From: Parasponia andersonii
Taxonomy: Eukaryota; Streptophyta; Magnoliopsida; Rosales; Cannabaceae
Assembly (NCBI GenBank): GCA_002914805.1
Contig: JXTB01000015.1
Span: 1,694,764 to 1,758,763, forward strand
Reading direction: 5' to 3'
Length of the DNA stretch: 64,000 bases
Part shown: positions 11,119-24,560 of the stretch, piece after piece
Numbering within the stretch: position 1 is the first letter of the stretch
How the letters are laid out: the number at the start of each line of letters is the position of its first letter
The notes under the pieces: model-generated
Seen by the model: only the letters and a program-made list of their open reading frames with translations
What the model was told of the DNA's origin: nothing
Databases searched by the model: none
Translations under genes and position numbers: made by a program

Positions 11119-14100
11119 TACCTATTATTTCTAGTTCGACTGCAATTTTATTCCTCCACAATCTTTTGTCAATGGCAATGGTAGTGGTTCTTAGGCCAAA
11201 TGATAATCCAACCTCTCTAACTTACATTGCTTTGACACAAATGGTTGCTGATCCTTCTTGGTATATTGATAGTGGTACTGCAAACCACATAACTTCTGAT
11301 TTGAGCAATCTGACTCTCTAAAGTGACTACAAAGGCAAAGAGAAAATCATTGTTGGTAATGATGCTACCTTGATATCTCCAATACTAGTTCAATATGCAT
11401 TAATTCTGCTATTCAACCTTTATTACTTAATCAAATTTTAAACGCTCTAAATATCACCAAAAATTTGCTTAGCGTCTCTCAATTTACTCATGATAACAAT
11501 GTTGTGGCTAAATTTTATTATGACCATTGTCTTATTAAGGAAAAGAATACGAAGAAAGTACTTTTTTATGGAATCCTTAAAGATGGCCTTTATCAACTTG
11601 ATGTTTCGAAGATTGATACTGCTGGCTTGCTCAAGTTTTCTTCCTACAATATTTGGGATTCAAGTTCTCATTCAAGTTTTCTTCATGCTAATAATTGTGA
11701 CTTTCTCTCTGTTAATGTTTCTAGTACTAGTAGTTGTTCTTAGCTAATAAAAGTTCTTGTAATGCTGACTTGTGGCATCAAAGACTTGGCCACTCCTCTA
11801 AGCAAATTTTAGCTAAAATGCTAGGTCGTATGAAAATCAATCTCTCTGCTTTGGACTTTTGTACAACTTGTCAACTTGGCAAAGCTTATAAGCTTCCTCT
11901 TTTAAGTTCAATGAATAAAACTTCTAGCATTTTGGAACTTGTTCATGCCAATCTCTGGGGTCCATTCCCTGTTATGTCTCTTTAAGGTTACAAATACTAT
12001 CTTAGTTTTGTTGATGATTACACAAGGTTTACTTGGATATATCCATTGAAAGCAAAGTCTGAAACAAAGAATATCTTTCTTCAATTTCATGCCTACGTTG
12101 AAAGATTCTATAATTGCAAACTCAAATCCTTACAAACAGATTGGGGTGGTGAATTTATAACTCTTTTGCCATCACTACAGCCTCTTGGTATTGTTCTTTG
12201 ACATCTTTGTCCACACACATATGAATAGAATGGTAGAGTGGAAAGGAAGCCTGCATATTGTGGAAACATGGTTGACTTTGCTTGCTTAAGCTAGAATGCC
12301 TTTAAAAATCTGGTGGCATGTCTATTTCATTGTTGTTTTTTCTGATTAATAGGCTTTCTACTCCGGTATTACAGTTCAAGTCTCCATTTGAAATGGTCTT
12401 TCATCATCCACCAGATTTAACTATGCTAAAAGTATTTGGTAGTACTTACTTTCTCACTTTCGACCTTATAACAATCACAAAATAGAGTTTTGCTCCTCAA
12501 AATATGTGTTCATTGGCTAAAACCCAATCACAAGGGTTATCTATGACTTCATGCTTCTGGTCGTGTTTACATACTCTTAATGTGGTGTTCAGTGAACAAG
12601 AATTCCCTTATTAAGCTTTATTCTCCTCCAAACATTTTGATTGTCTCTCTCAACCAGTCTCACATCAACAATACAGTATTTTCACTTCAATTCCTATCTT
12701 GAATTCTGATTCATTCAAATCAGCTATCTACTTATCCTCCATAAATGTTTCACTTTCAGCTATAACTGAGTCTGCTGAACCTGTTGCTGAGATACCTGCT
12801 GCTACTGAAGCTGATAATGTTCTACATGCAACTCAGTCCACTACTAGTTCAACTCATCCGATGATAACAAGGTCTAGAAGTTGGCATTTTCAAGAAGAAA
12901 GTCTTTTCTGCTACAGATAACTCCTCCTATCCATCCGAGCCAACCAGTGTGTCTTTTAGCTCTTGCTCATCTAGAATGGAAATAAGCTATGACAGAAGAG
13001 TTCAATGGTCTCACGGGTAATCACACTTAGACCTTAGTTCCTTTTTCCGATAACATGAAAGTAGTTGACAATAAATAGGTTTTTCGAGTTAAGTATATTC
13101 CAAATGGCTCCATTCAACAGTATAAAGCCCATTTAGTAGCCAAAACTTTTCAACAAACTCCTGGTATCGATTATTTTGAAACGTTTAGTCTTGTTATTAA
13201 GCCATGTAAAATACGCGTCATTTTTACTTTGGCAGCTACTTATGGATTAGATATTCAGCAAATTAATATAAATAATGTTTTTCTTAATGGTGATTTATAA
13301 GAAGTGGTTTATATGTGTCAACCTGAAGGATTTGTTGATCCCCTCAAACCTCATCATGTGCGTAAACTACAAAAGGCACTTTATGGACTAAAACAAGCTC
13401 CTAGAGCTTGGTTTGATAAGCTGAAAAGTGCTCTCTTGACATGGGGTTTTCATCTTTCAAAAAATGACAGCTCATTGTTAATCTATCAGTCTAATGGTGT
13501 TAGTCTTTATTTTCTAGTATATGTCGACGATATTCTTATTTTGCTTTTTAGACTTTAGGCTCTGTTGGCTATTTTCTGGGCTTTGAAATAGAAAGAAACT
13601 AGTTAGGTATATTTCTCACTCAAACTAGGTATGTATCTAATCTACTGAAAAAAGCTGATATAGAAGGAGCCAAAAGTTTTTCTTCGATTGATAGTGATTT
13701 ATTTGATCAACCATCTATATATCGAAGTATTATTTGTGGCTCACAGTGTCTTACATTGTCTAGACCGGATATCTCCTCTTCAGTCAGTAAGCTAAGTTAG
13801 TTTTTACAAGCTCTAATCATTGAGCAATGGCAAGCATGTAAAAGAGTTCTTTGTTATCTCAGAGGTACTCTTCATCATGGACTAGTTTTTAAACCTGCTG
13901 ATAGAATGTTTTTAGAAGCATATACAGATGCAGATTGAGCTAGCAGTGTTGATGACAGGAGATCAACTAGTGGTTATTATGCCTATCTTCGTGGAAATCT
14001 AGTAGCCTGGAGTATCAAGGAGCAACCAGTTGTCACCCGATCCAGCACAGAGTCAGAATACAGAGCTCTTGCTCAAGCTGCAACTAAATTTCTTTGGTTA

Positions 14101-14370
14101 AAGTCTCTACTTGAAGAGCTTGGTGTCACAACTGTTTCTTCATGTCCTGTGTTCTGGTATGACAACATTGGAACTGGTTCATTAGCTTCAAATCCAATGT
14201 TTCATTCTGAAACTAGGTATATTGAACTTGATGTTCATTTTATTAGAGAAAAGGCTCTAACTTAAGAACTTGAGGTTAGATATATGCCAACTGAGTTTCA
14301 GGTTGCTGATCTTTTGACCAAACCTCTCACAACAGCAAGCTTAACATAGAAGACTTTATGTCTAGCTTGA
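11119..14370 (+). pseudogene. Ale-type pol (protease, integrase, RT, RNase H), degenerate
   Basis: Continuation of the Ale gag-pol. The protease motif WYIDSGTANHIT is near 11260. The integrase zinc-binding region LWHQRLGHSS lies near 11770, and the core follows with FVDDYTRFTW near 12010. RT has [12 protein letters not shown] and [15 protein letters not shown] (13304 on) and YVDDILIL near 13525. RNase H has TRSSTESEYRALAQAA near 14045 and DLLTKPL near 14315. About 75 bp are missing just after YVDDIL, which shifts the frame. Stops at 12983, 13028, 13076, 13298, 13798 and 13936 all fall on codons expected to be Trp or Gln. The enzymes would copy and integrate the element; this copy cannot. Confidence 0.88.
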
Positions 14371-14377
14371 GGGAGAG
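14369..14377 (+). promoter_or_regulatory. Polypurine tract of the Ale element
   Basis: GAGGGAGAG directly upstream of the 3' LTR, the usual plus-strand priming site. Confidence 0.75.
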
Positions 14378-14643
14378 TATTACGGATCATAAAGAAAGCG
14401 CTAGAACAGAATTAGTACGGCTACTAAGTTATCAAGAGTTCGTTAGCTTTGTTAATCTGTTGTAACAGACTTGTAATAGACTCCTTAGCTGAGTCATTAG
14501 TTGAGTCATTAAGCTGAGTCATCAACTCTTGTAATCTGGATTAGTATTTAATCAAAGTTCTAGAGCTCTCTATAATTCAGTTGAGCACTTATTCATGCTC
14601 TCTCTAAAATCTTTTGTAATCTCTCTAGTTTCATTAATCTGAG
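14378..14643 (+). repeat. 3' LTR of the Ale element
   Basis: Matches 4838-5103 end to end. Preceded by the polypurine tract and followed by unrelated flanking DNA. Confidence 0.85.
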
Positions 14644-14922
14644 TTTCAGTTTGATGAATACGGATTGAGATTTATGTGAAATTCAATACATGACTCACAT
14701 GATGTTCCATTCATTTGTATATAGAAAGAGCATTTTTCAATTTTCTCTCTAGCATCTTCAGTTCTAATATTGGTATATTTTGTTTTCTTTGCTCTATTTT
14801 TATGAATAAAATAGCCTTTTTTTGTGGTTTTGCTTAAAAATAAATTTTCTCCTAATTAAGATCGATAGAAAGTAAGCCAATAATATTGCAGTATGTTGGA
14901 ACTAAATATAGGAAAGAAGGGA
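14644..14922. other. Flank between Ale and Tekay elements
   Basis: AT-rich sequence with no long frame or recognisable element. It is probably part of the old locus into which both elements inserted. It continues, after removal of the Tekay element, at 24011. Confidence 0.5.
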
Positions 14923-14927
14923 TAGAT

Positions 14928-17090
14928 TGTCACAACGCAAACTCTGAGTCAGTGGCAGAAAGAGAATTTCACAATTGAAAATTCGAAAGTTATTTTTGAA
15001 AATTTTATAAAAATGATTTAAAAATAAAATTCTCATAGTTTTGTGATCGTCATTAGACATAGATTGTTAATAAAATTTATTAAAACAAACCAAGCATCAT
15101 CATTAATAACCTCATAATTTAGCACATTAATTATACAGACCAAGTCCGTGAAATGACCTTTTAAGTATTTATACAAGCCAAACTAAATAACAAGTTATTT
15201 TACTTAGTTACTAATTTTCAGCAAGGTAACTAACCTCTCATTACTTTACTTCCGAGTCTTCAAAATCACACTAAAATCTATCTGAGAAGGGAAAGATAAG
15301 AGATGAGCATTCATATGATCAGTAAGAATTCTATTACCTTTTGGATCGATACAATTTCTTAAACCTGCATTATTAATTTCTTTAAATTTATTTAAAAATT
15401 AAGTTTATAAATCATTGGTATAAAAAATAATCATATATTCAAAACCAAAACTAAAACCACATCATTATACTTATCATACGTCAATAAGAATATAAGTGAG
15501 CTCTCATCCTCCCATCACGGCCTTGTAATACCTCTGTAGTAGAGGTACTCAGTATCTTGATACTGCCCATAGGCATAATAGTAAAAACCTATGCAGGGGC
15601 CTAAGTCTCTTACTTAGTACTGCAGCAACTCACTAGTGATCTAAAAATACTGCGGTGCTATTAAAAAACTCAAGTGTGTGACCCTATAGTATGTACAACA
15701 TGTTACAGTTCACTATTACTATGCATCTAATAATCAAATTATGCTTTAAAAATCCAACTAAGTACTATATTGGGATTTATTATACATGGGTAGCACACCA
15801 CTTTTTTATCCCATAATTACAATATCAAAATATTTATAAAATTCACACTATCCAATCCCACTATAACCCAATAATTTACGGCTATTTGTCGAACCATCGT
15901 GAAATCATGATTTTTCATAAATAAATTTTAATAGAATTAAAATCCAAAATAGATATAAAAGTCAAGTAATTGAACTTATACCTCGATATGGTAGTAATAC
16001 CAAGCCAATAACACTCGAACAATCCCCCGTTGGTCACTCAGGTGCTTAAACGACAGTTTCCGATTCTCGGTAAGTCTACTTGAAAAAGTGAATTTTTAAC
16101 TGGGGCTTCAAATGTAGAAACGGAGGTCACCAATGAATTTAGAGTACTCAAAAATACTAAGTTAGATATATAGCTTATCAAAAATGGGTCCTAATACTGG
16201 ACCGGCCAGTCGCACGCAAAAAGATGTAATTTTGTGCCACGACATTCTAATTTTTGTTTTACAATGAAATATAGTAGTATTTTATATTAAATTTCATGTC
16301 TTGACCTCACTGAGTCCAAATTCGAAGTCAAAATTCAGTTTTGAGGTCCATACCATTAGTTACACTCAAAAATCTGAGAATTACAATAATACCACTTTTT
16401 AGAACTATTTAGAAAAATGTCCTCTTTTTCTAATTATTATTTACGGTACTTACGTTTGCTGTTTTTACTTCTACTAACCATAATTATTAATTATTTTTAA
16501 CTCTCTTTCACCTCATATATTTACCTTAGGTAAATAAACTACTTAGAAAAAATAATTACGTAAAAGTCACTTTTTTGCATAGTTCGTAAAAATAGTAAAA
16601 GTGGTAAAAACATACCGGAGATGAATTTTTAAGTATAACCACTTGGAGGTGGTCGGTGATGACGAGACATGACTCCACTCACCAGAGGTGTCAAAAACGG
16701 AGGTCGGATACTGGAAAGCCTTGTTGGAGGTAGAATTTTCGCAGGTCTATTATAGCGTCATCTGACGTCAAAACATAGTGGGACTAGTGTTGTTGGCTTT
16801 GTCGACAGTAGCTCTTCGACACAGCTAGCACGTGGGCCAAGGTGGGTAGCAGTGGCGGCATGATAGAGCTCTAATAGAAACTACTATTTTCTTCACTTTT
16901 TCTCTCTTTTCAAGCCCCTTTGTGTCAAAATTTGAGTGTTTACAAGGGTTTATAAGCAAAAACTAGGCACTATAGCAAATAATTAAATATTCATGATATT
17001 TTATTATTAAATTTTGGAAATTGCTTAAGTACAATTGTGCCATTAAACATAAAAAGTCTAAAATGCATTGATTATTTCATAACTTTTATA
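14928..17090 (-). repeat. 3' LTR of the Tekay element
   Basis: Begins TGTCACAACGCAAAC and ends CTTTTATA in plus orientation. Aligns along its whole length with 21886-24005, with many substitutions and small indels, so the insertion is old. Confidence 0.9.
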
Positions 17091-17104
17091 TCTTCCCCTT
17101 TTTA
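17091..17104 (-). promoter_or_regulatory. Polypurine tract of the Tekay element
   Basis: On the minus strand AAAAAGGGGAAGA abuts the 3' LTR, the plus-strand priming site. Confidence 0.85.
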
Positions 17105-17112
17105 AAAGAATT

Positions 17113-20100
17113 TCATCTCGAAATTCGAATACAACTCAAGGACCAAAGTATAACCTCAAGCTGAAAGTTAAACAAATGAGGACATTTTTCATGCATTTCT
17201 GTTTTGAGCTCCCAAGTGGCTTCATCTTCCTTATGGTGTTGCCAGAGAACCTTGACAAATAGTATCTCTCTGTTTCGAAGTACTTTGAGCTTTCTTCCTA
17301 GTATTCGAGCTGGTCGTTCCTCACATATTACATTTTCTTGTAATGGTACTTCCACATATTGAATAACATGTGATGGATCAGGCACATACTTTTTGAGCAT
17401 CGAGACATGAAAAATATTATGCACTCGGCCCAATTATAGAGGCAAATGTAAACGATACGCTACTAGCCCAATTCTAGTAGTAATCTCGAATGGTCCAATA
17501 GATCTTGGAGCTAATTTGCCTTTAAGTCCAAATTTAGTGATTCCACACCTTGGCGTTACTTTCAAGAACTCTTGATCACTAACTTCAAACTCTACTTCAC
17601 ATCTTTTTCGGTCTGCATAGTTTTTCTGACCACTCTGCATAACTTTGAGTATTTCCCGAATATTGCCTTGAATATTTCCCGAATATTGATAAACTTCTCA
17701 GTAGTCTCATGTATCAATTATGGCCTAAGAGTAATATGCTCCTCTGCATCAGCCCAACATAAGGGTGATTTATATGGTCTCCTATATAATATCTCATATA
17801 GAGATATGCCAAGATTGTCTTGGTAGCTGTTATTATAAGCAAACTCTATAAATGACAGGTGATCGTCCCATCTTCCACCAAAATCTAGTATATAGGACAT
17901 GTCCTCTAGAATTTAAATAGTCCTCTCAGATTGACCATCTATTTGAGGATGATGAGCTATACTGAGATTCATTTCTATTCCCAAAGCTCTCTAGAACTTT
18001 GATGTAAATCTTGGGTCTTTCTTAGAAACTATGTTTGATGGCACTCTATGCAATTGAACAATATTGTCGATGTAGATATGATTGAGCTTGCTGAGTGAAA
18101 AATCAGACCTGATTAGTACAAAATGAGTAGTGATCATCATCCGATCAATAATCACCCAAACTACATTATCTTTTCTCCACGTTGTTGGTAAACCCATAAC
18201 AAAGTCCAACTCTAGTATGGGTAAAGGCTGTAGTAGTCTAAGTGGTCTCTGCTATTCTACCTTGACTTACTGACAAGTCATGTACTTAGCCACAAAAGTA
18301 GCTACATCACGCTTCATACCTTCTCACCAGTACTATCTTTTCAGATCATGATACATCTTTGTGCTTTCAAGATATACCGCAAACTTCGATTTATAAGCTT
18401 CAGTGAGAATAGTCTCTCAAAGGTAAGGATTGTTAGCTACCACTAGCTTTCCTTTGAAAAATTCAAATCCTTCTCTATTTTTACTCCAACCATTTAATTA
18501 TTCACTATTTTGAGTTGATTCCAGATCGTTCTCAACTCTTGATCTTATCATTGAGTTTGCTATACTGTCTGGAGAAGTTCTGGTGTGGCAACAATATTGC
18601 TAAGATAAGCAACTTTGTCAAGCTCGAAATACTGCAAATTGTAATCATTAATTGCCACTAAGTTCTTCCAATCCTACAAAATAATTAGCAGCTGACACAC
18701 CATAAGGTTTTCTACTCAAGGCATCAGCTACAACATTGGCTTTACTAGGATGGTGTTGTAGATTGAAGTCATAGTTTTCTACATACTCAACCCATCTATG
18801 TTACCTCAAGTTTAAATCTCGCTGACTAAAGAGATACTTCAAACTCTTGTGATCAAAGAACATGTCAAACTTCACACCATACAGGTAACATCTCCAAATC
18901 TTGAGAGCAAAAATCACCTTCGCAAGATTAAGGTCATGGGTAAGGTAATTGTTGTTGTCATGTGACTTTAATTAATGAGAAGCATAAGTCACTACCTTGC
19001 CATTCCGCATCAAGATATACCCCAATCCAGAATTGAAAGCATCGGTATATACAACATAAGGTTTATTACTATTAGGAGCAATAAAAACAAGTGCAGTTGT
19101 CAATCTCTTCTTTAATCCATAAAAACTTTTTCACAGTTGTAATCCCAAATGAACTTGACATCTTTTCTTATTAACTTCATCAAAGGTAAGGCAATCCTCG
19201 AGAAATTCTCCACAAATGATGATAATAGCCTACTAAACTGAGAAAACTTCTTATTTCAGTCATATTCTTTGGTGTTCTTTCTTAGCAAGATCGACTAAAA
19301 TACCCTCTTAGGAAATCACATACCCTAAGAATTTCACTTCTGTCATATAAAAGTTACACTTGGATCTCTTGGCATACAATTGATGATCTCTCAAAATTTG
19401 AAGTACAGTCCTCAAATGTTCAACATGTTCTTCTCGAATCTTTGAGTATACCGAAATGTCATCAATGAAGATAGCCACAAACCGATCCAAATAAGGTTTA
19501 AAAATCTTGTTCATAAGATCCATAATGTTGTAGGAGCATTAGTCAGACTAAATGACATAACTAGGAAGTCAAAGTGACCATAACGAGTTTTGAACACAGT
19601 TTTCGATATATCTTCCTCTCGAGTCTTCAACTAGTGATAACCCGATCTAAGATCAAGTTTGGAAAAGAATCTAGATCAATCCAATTGATCAAACAACTCC
19701 TCAATCCTTAGCAGAGGATACTTGTTCTTCAAAGTAAATTGATTCAACCTTCTGTAATCAATACATAGTTTGAGCGTACCAATAGCTTTCTTGGTAAACA
19801 ACACAGGAGCATCCTACGGAGAAGTACTATTCTTGATGAATTCTTTTGATAAAAGATCATCCAACTGACTTCTTAACTCGGTCATTTTTGCTGGAGCCAT
19901 ACGATAGGCTAGAATAGAAACTAGCTGGGCATTGGGAATCAAATTAATATAGAACTTGATCTCTCTATCAGGTTGTAGCCCTGGTAAATCTTTTGGAAAA
20001 ATATCTAGAAACTTTCTAACCATTGATATCTAGGGGTGTTGATTGATAGTCCCTACATCACTACTAATGACAAATAAATTCCCGTAATACTCGAGTTTCT

Positions 20101-20554
20101 TCCTTCCATCCATGTTTGCTTTCAAAATCAGACTTGGTTTCAAAGGATTTAAACAAACTTGATAAACATTAAGACATCTATCTTCAAGCATAAAAGTAAC
20201 TCTCTTTTTGAAAGTACCAATGGTAGCTCGATATTTGGATAACCAATCCATATTGAGAATCATATCAAATTGTTACAAAGGCAACATAATCAAATCAGCT
20301 AGTAATTCTTTACCATCAATCATAATCAGACAATCTCGACACAAAGTGAAAACATTAGTTATTCCACCCATTGGTATGGCCAAAGTTAAAAAAGGATCCA
20401 ACATAGAACATTCCAATCCTAAAAAATGAGCAAACAGTAAGGATATAAAAGAATGAAAAGTACTAGTATCAAATAAAACATAAGCCCAAGAGTATGAAAT
20501 AAGAATTATACCATCAATGACTCTCTTGCTGGTCTGATCATGACTATGTTCCAT
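17113..20554 (-). pseudogene. Chromovirus pol with chromodomain, degenerate
   Basis: Order on the minus strand: protease at 20273-20554 (LFDTSTFHSFIS, where the D-S/T-G triad reads DTS, so the glycine is lost); RT from 20023 (FLDIFPKDLPGL) to 19308 (FIDDISVYS, the catalytic box); RNase H around 18660-19200; integrase around 17434-18300 (MDFVMGLPTTWR, then SKKDPRFTSKF); and the C-terminal part with HNIFHVSMLKKY and a chromodomain at about 17140-17433 (RPARILGRKLKVLRNREI, VKVLWQHH, EATWE). Chromodomains help target integration to marked chromatin. Stops break the frame between each listed segment, so it is inactive. Confidence 0.9.
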
Positions 20555-20807
20555 CCCAGTGATAGCGAAGGCTTGACCAGTAACTTTTCTTTCCCTTTGT
20601 TCCCTCTCCTTTGGCTAGGTCGGCTGCTATTAGCTCTTAGACCGGTTCTAGTATATCTATACCCTTCTTGATTACAACAAGCTCATGGGATCTAGAAATT
20701 CTACGTGAAGCCTGAATCCTATGACTGGTATTGGCACTGGTACTAGAAACTGAAAGACTGCTAGAAAGGAGAAAAGTTGAATGCCTGAGACTAGTGCTGA
20801 GTTGGCC

Positions 20808-21740
20808 TCATCTGATTGCCTTAGAATGGTACAAATGCAGTTTGGTTTCCCTGTGGCCCACCTTAAGATAAGGTTGGTTTCTGTTGAGGGAAAGGACAAG
20901 ACTTCTTTTGGTGGCCCTACTTGTTGCAGCGAAGATATCCATACAGTCCAACTGCAATCTTTTAGAAAAACTACTACTCTGAGAAATTTGTGACTGCAGC
21001 TGGCCTAAGTTTCTCATATTAGCCTTCTTGTCGTTACTTCCTCTGTTCCTCGACTGTTCCCTCAAATTCAACTTATCATCAAGAATAGCTTTTGCTTTCT
21101 TTGCTCTGATAACAAGATTAACCAGATTGTCAAAGTGTTGAGTCACAATCATTTCTAGGATGGCTGGCCTCAGAGCTTCCATGAACTTAACTATCTAAAA
21201 GGTATAGTTAGTTTTCCATGCATAGGAATGCTGGGCCAATTCCATGAATTGGATGTAGTACTCATTTACTTTCAAATCACCTTGCTTAAGCCGCTCCCAT
21301 TCTCTAATCATATTAGATTTATGACTAGCATTGGCATATTGGTCTCTGAACAATCCTTTAAAAATCTCCCAGGTCATGCCAGTTTCTTGTCATGATAGCT
21401 TGATAGTTTCCCACCACTTTGCAGCTCCATCAGACTACTTATAGACAGCAAAGACTACTCGAAACTTAGCAGGTGTCATGATGGTTATGAAGATCTTCTT
21501 AACATCTTTGAGCCATTTCTCAGCTACGGTGGGATTTGGTTTATCATTTAAAGTTGGCGGACTCAACTTGATGAAATCCTTGAAAAAGCCAGCTTGGCGA
21601 GCCTTAGGATCTCATTGAGCTTTTAGTCCTGGTATTTCTCGCAATGCCTCATAAAGATCCGCCAGAGGGTCAGGAAATTCTTGTTGTGGCAGAGTATCAT
21701 TTCTTGGCTATTGCCTTGGTACTTTTCTTCTCAGAGGCAT
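20808..21740 (-). pseudogene. Chromovirus gag, degenerate
   Basis: The frame opens at the ATG at 21740 (MPLRRKVPRQ), close to the LTR. It carries KWLKDVKKIF and the capsid stretch TWEIFKGLFRDQYANASHK followed by ERLKQGDLKVNEYYIQF at 21195-21377, typical of Tekay/Del gag. The nucleocapsid region (20808-21182) is basic, and its zinc knuckle is obscured by frame changes. Stops lie near 21400 and 21190. The capsid packages genomic RNA. Confidence 0.85.
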
Positions 21741-21885
21741 CTTCCTAGACGGTATAAATATGCCAAACTATTAGTGAGACAATGATGTTGAATTTTAGAC
21801 TTTTTTTTTTGAAAACTAATTACAATCTAATCTAATGGTGTCATATACAAGGTAGATAAACATCCGTTCAAATACCAAAATTTTC

Positions 21886-24005
21886 TATCACGATCCAAAC
21901 TCAAGGCTAGTGGCAGAAAAGGAATTTCCTAATTGGAAATTCAAAAGTTGTTTTTGAAAATTTTATAAAAATAATTTTTAAATAAAATTCTCACAACTTT
22001 GTAATCACCATTAGACATAAATTATTAATAAAATTTATTAAAATAAACCAAGCATCATTATCAATAATCTCATAATTTATCACACTAATTATACAGACCA
22101 AGTCTATGAATCGGGTCCTTAAGTATTTATACAAGCCAAGATAAATAATAAAGTTATTTTACTTAGTTATCAATTTCTAGCAAGGTAACTAGCTTCTTAC
22201 TACACTGCTCCTAAGTCTTCAAAATCAAACAAAGTACTACCTGAGAGGGAAAAGATAAGGGATGAGCATTCACATGCTCAGTAAGAATTCAATAACTTTT
22301 TTGATAGATACAATTTCTCAAACCTGCATGGTTAGTTTCTGTCAATTCATTTAAAAATCAAGTTTATAAATCATTAGTATCAAGAATAATCACACATTCA
22401 AAACCAAAACCAAAACTATATCATTGTACTTATCATACATCAATAATATTATAAGTGAGCTCTCATCTTCTCATCACAGTCCTTAATACCTCAATGGCAA
22501 AGGTACTCAATTTCCTAATACTGCCCGTACCTGTATTAGCAAAAACCTATACAAGAGTTTAGGTCTCTCACCTAACACTGCAGCAACTCGCTAGTGATTT
22601 GAAAAATACTGCGATGCTATAATAGAACTCAAGTGTGTGATCTTATGGTATGTATAACATGTAATAGTTTACTACTTAGTATTATTCTGGGATTACTGTA
22701 TATGACCAGTACACTGCTATTTTAGCCCATAATCATAATATAAAAATATGTATAAAAGCCACACAATCTAATCCTAATATAACCCAATAATTTACAGGCA
22801 TTTGTTAAACCATCGTGAAATCACGATTTTTCATAAATAAGTTTTAATGCAATTAAAATCTAAAACAGATATAAAAGTTAGGTAATCGAACTCTACCTCG
22901 ATACGGTAGTAATACTAGGTCAATGTTGCTCGAATAATCCCTGTTGGACACTCAGGTGCTTAAATGGCAGTTTCTAGTTCCCAGTAAGCCCACTTAAAAA
23001 AGTGAGTTTTCAACCGGAGCTTCAAATGTAGAAGCAGAGGTTATCACTGAATTCAGAGCACCCAAAAATGCTAGGTTAGATATTTATCTTATCAAAAATG
23101 GATCCGAGTGGAGGACTAGTTTGTGGCATGCAAAATAGTGCAATTTTGTGACACGAAATTCTAATTTTCGTTTTACAATGAAATATAGTGGTATTTTATA
23201 TCAAATTTTATGTTTTAATCTCATTGAGTCAAAATTCGAAGTCATGACTTAGTTTATAGGTCCCTAGCATTAGCAACACTCAAAAATCGGAAAATTACAA
23301 TAATATGACTTTTCGGAACTATTTAGAAAAATATCCTCTTTTTCTAATTACTAATTACTATACTTACGGTTACCATTTTTACTTCCACTAATCGTAATTA
23401 TTCATGATTTTTAACCCTCTTTTACCTCATATATTTACCATGGGAAAATAAACTATTGAACGAAAATAATTACGTAAATATCACTTTTTTATATAATTGG
23501 TAAAAACGGCAAAAGTAGTAAAAACTTTCCAGAGATAAATTTTGATGTGCCACCACTTGGAAGCGGTCAATGATAATAAGACGAGACTCCACTCACTGTT
23601 GGTGTCAAAAATAGAGGTCGGATGCCAAAAATTTCATTGGAGGTCGAATTTTTGTAGGACTGCGGCAGCATCATTTGACGTAAAAACGAGATTAGATCAA
23701 CAACATTGGCTTCGTTAGTGGTAGCTCTTTGATGCTAGCTAGCACGTGGGCCGAGGTGGGTGGTGGTGGCGGCGCAACGGAGCTCCAACAGAAACCGTTA
23801 TTTTCCTCAATTTTTCTTTATTTTCAAACCTTTTTGTGTGAGAATTTGAGAATCTTTAGGAGTTTATAAGCAAAAGTTGGGCATTGTAGTAAATAATTAA
23901 AATATTCTTGATATTTTATGATTAAACTCCAGAAATTGTTTAATTACAATTGTGCCGTTCAACATAAAAAGTCCAAAATGCCCTTATTATTTCACATCTT
24001 TTATA
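21886..24005 (-). repeat. 5' LTR of the Tekay element
   Basis: Starts TATCACGATCC and ends CTTTTATA in plus orientation, followed by the TAGAT duplication. The internal neighbour on the minus strand is TTTTGGTATTTGAACGG, a decayed initiator-Met primer site that keeps TGGTAT. Confidence 0.88.
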
Positions 24006-24226
24006 TAGATAATCTTTGTTTTCACATGTTGATAAAATGGGCTGATATCATGAATCTGTATAAATTATTATGTGTACAGAAAACTTAAAATATAAACTAA
24101 CTAATTGGATATATATATATATATAGACATATGCGCAAATATATACATATTCTAATCATCCCATTAATGGAAAAATTAATATATTCGTCGGGATTCGATT
24201 GGCTTGCCTCACTGATATATATACAC

Positions 24227-24560
24227 CACAACAAAAATCTTGATACCTAGTATTTAAAAATGTCACTTTTACATATTTTTAGCAAAATTTATGAAATTAG
24301 TAGCATTTGTAACAAATTTAGAGGATACTCGTGCGACTAAAGCCTAATGACATTTGAAACGTCACTAAATAATTCTTTTTTGTGGTATTTATAAAATGCT
24401 ACTAAATAATATAAGTGACAGTTTCAAATATCACTGAATTATTTTAAATAATAAATAAAAATATTTTTAAAACATAAAGAAAAATTTTATTAGCATTTTA
24501 AAAATATTACTAAATATATCAATGACTTTTGGAAAAATGTCCCTAATATTCTAGTCAATA
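24227..24560. mobile_element. CACTA-like non-autonomous relic
   Basis: Begins CACCACAACAAAAATC, near the CACTACAAGAAAA end of plant CACTA elements, and contains repeated short phrases in both orientations (AATGACATTT, GTCACTAAAT, AAGTGACAGTTT). I could not find the opposite terminus. Origin is uncertain. Confidence 0.35.

Larger units (their letters stand above)
4838..14643 (+). mobile_element. Ale-type Ty1/copia retrotransposon, interrupted
   Basis: Short LTRs of about 266 bp at both ends, an initiator-Met tRNA primer-binding site, an Ale/Retrofit-type gag and pol in copia order (protease, integrase, RT, RNase H). Removing the nested element at 6052-11113 leaves about 4.7 kb, the usual Ale size. 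The target duplication is uncertain: TTTAG before the left LTR and TTTCA after the right one agree at three of five bases. Confidence 0.85.
14928..24005 (-). mobile_element. Full-length Ty3/gypsy chromovirus (Tekay/Del type)
   Basis: A 9.08-kb minus-strand element flanked by a perfect TAGAT duplication (14923-14927 and 24006-24010). LTRs are 2.16 and 2.12 kb. Gag, protease, RT, RNase H, integrase and a C-terminal chromodomain occur in Ty3 order on the minus strand. Long LTRs plus a chromodomain after integrase are typical of the Tekay/Del branch. Confidence 0.92.
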
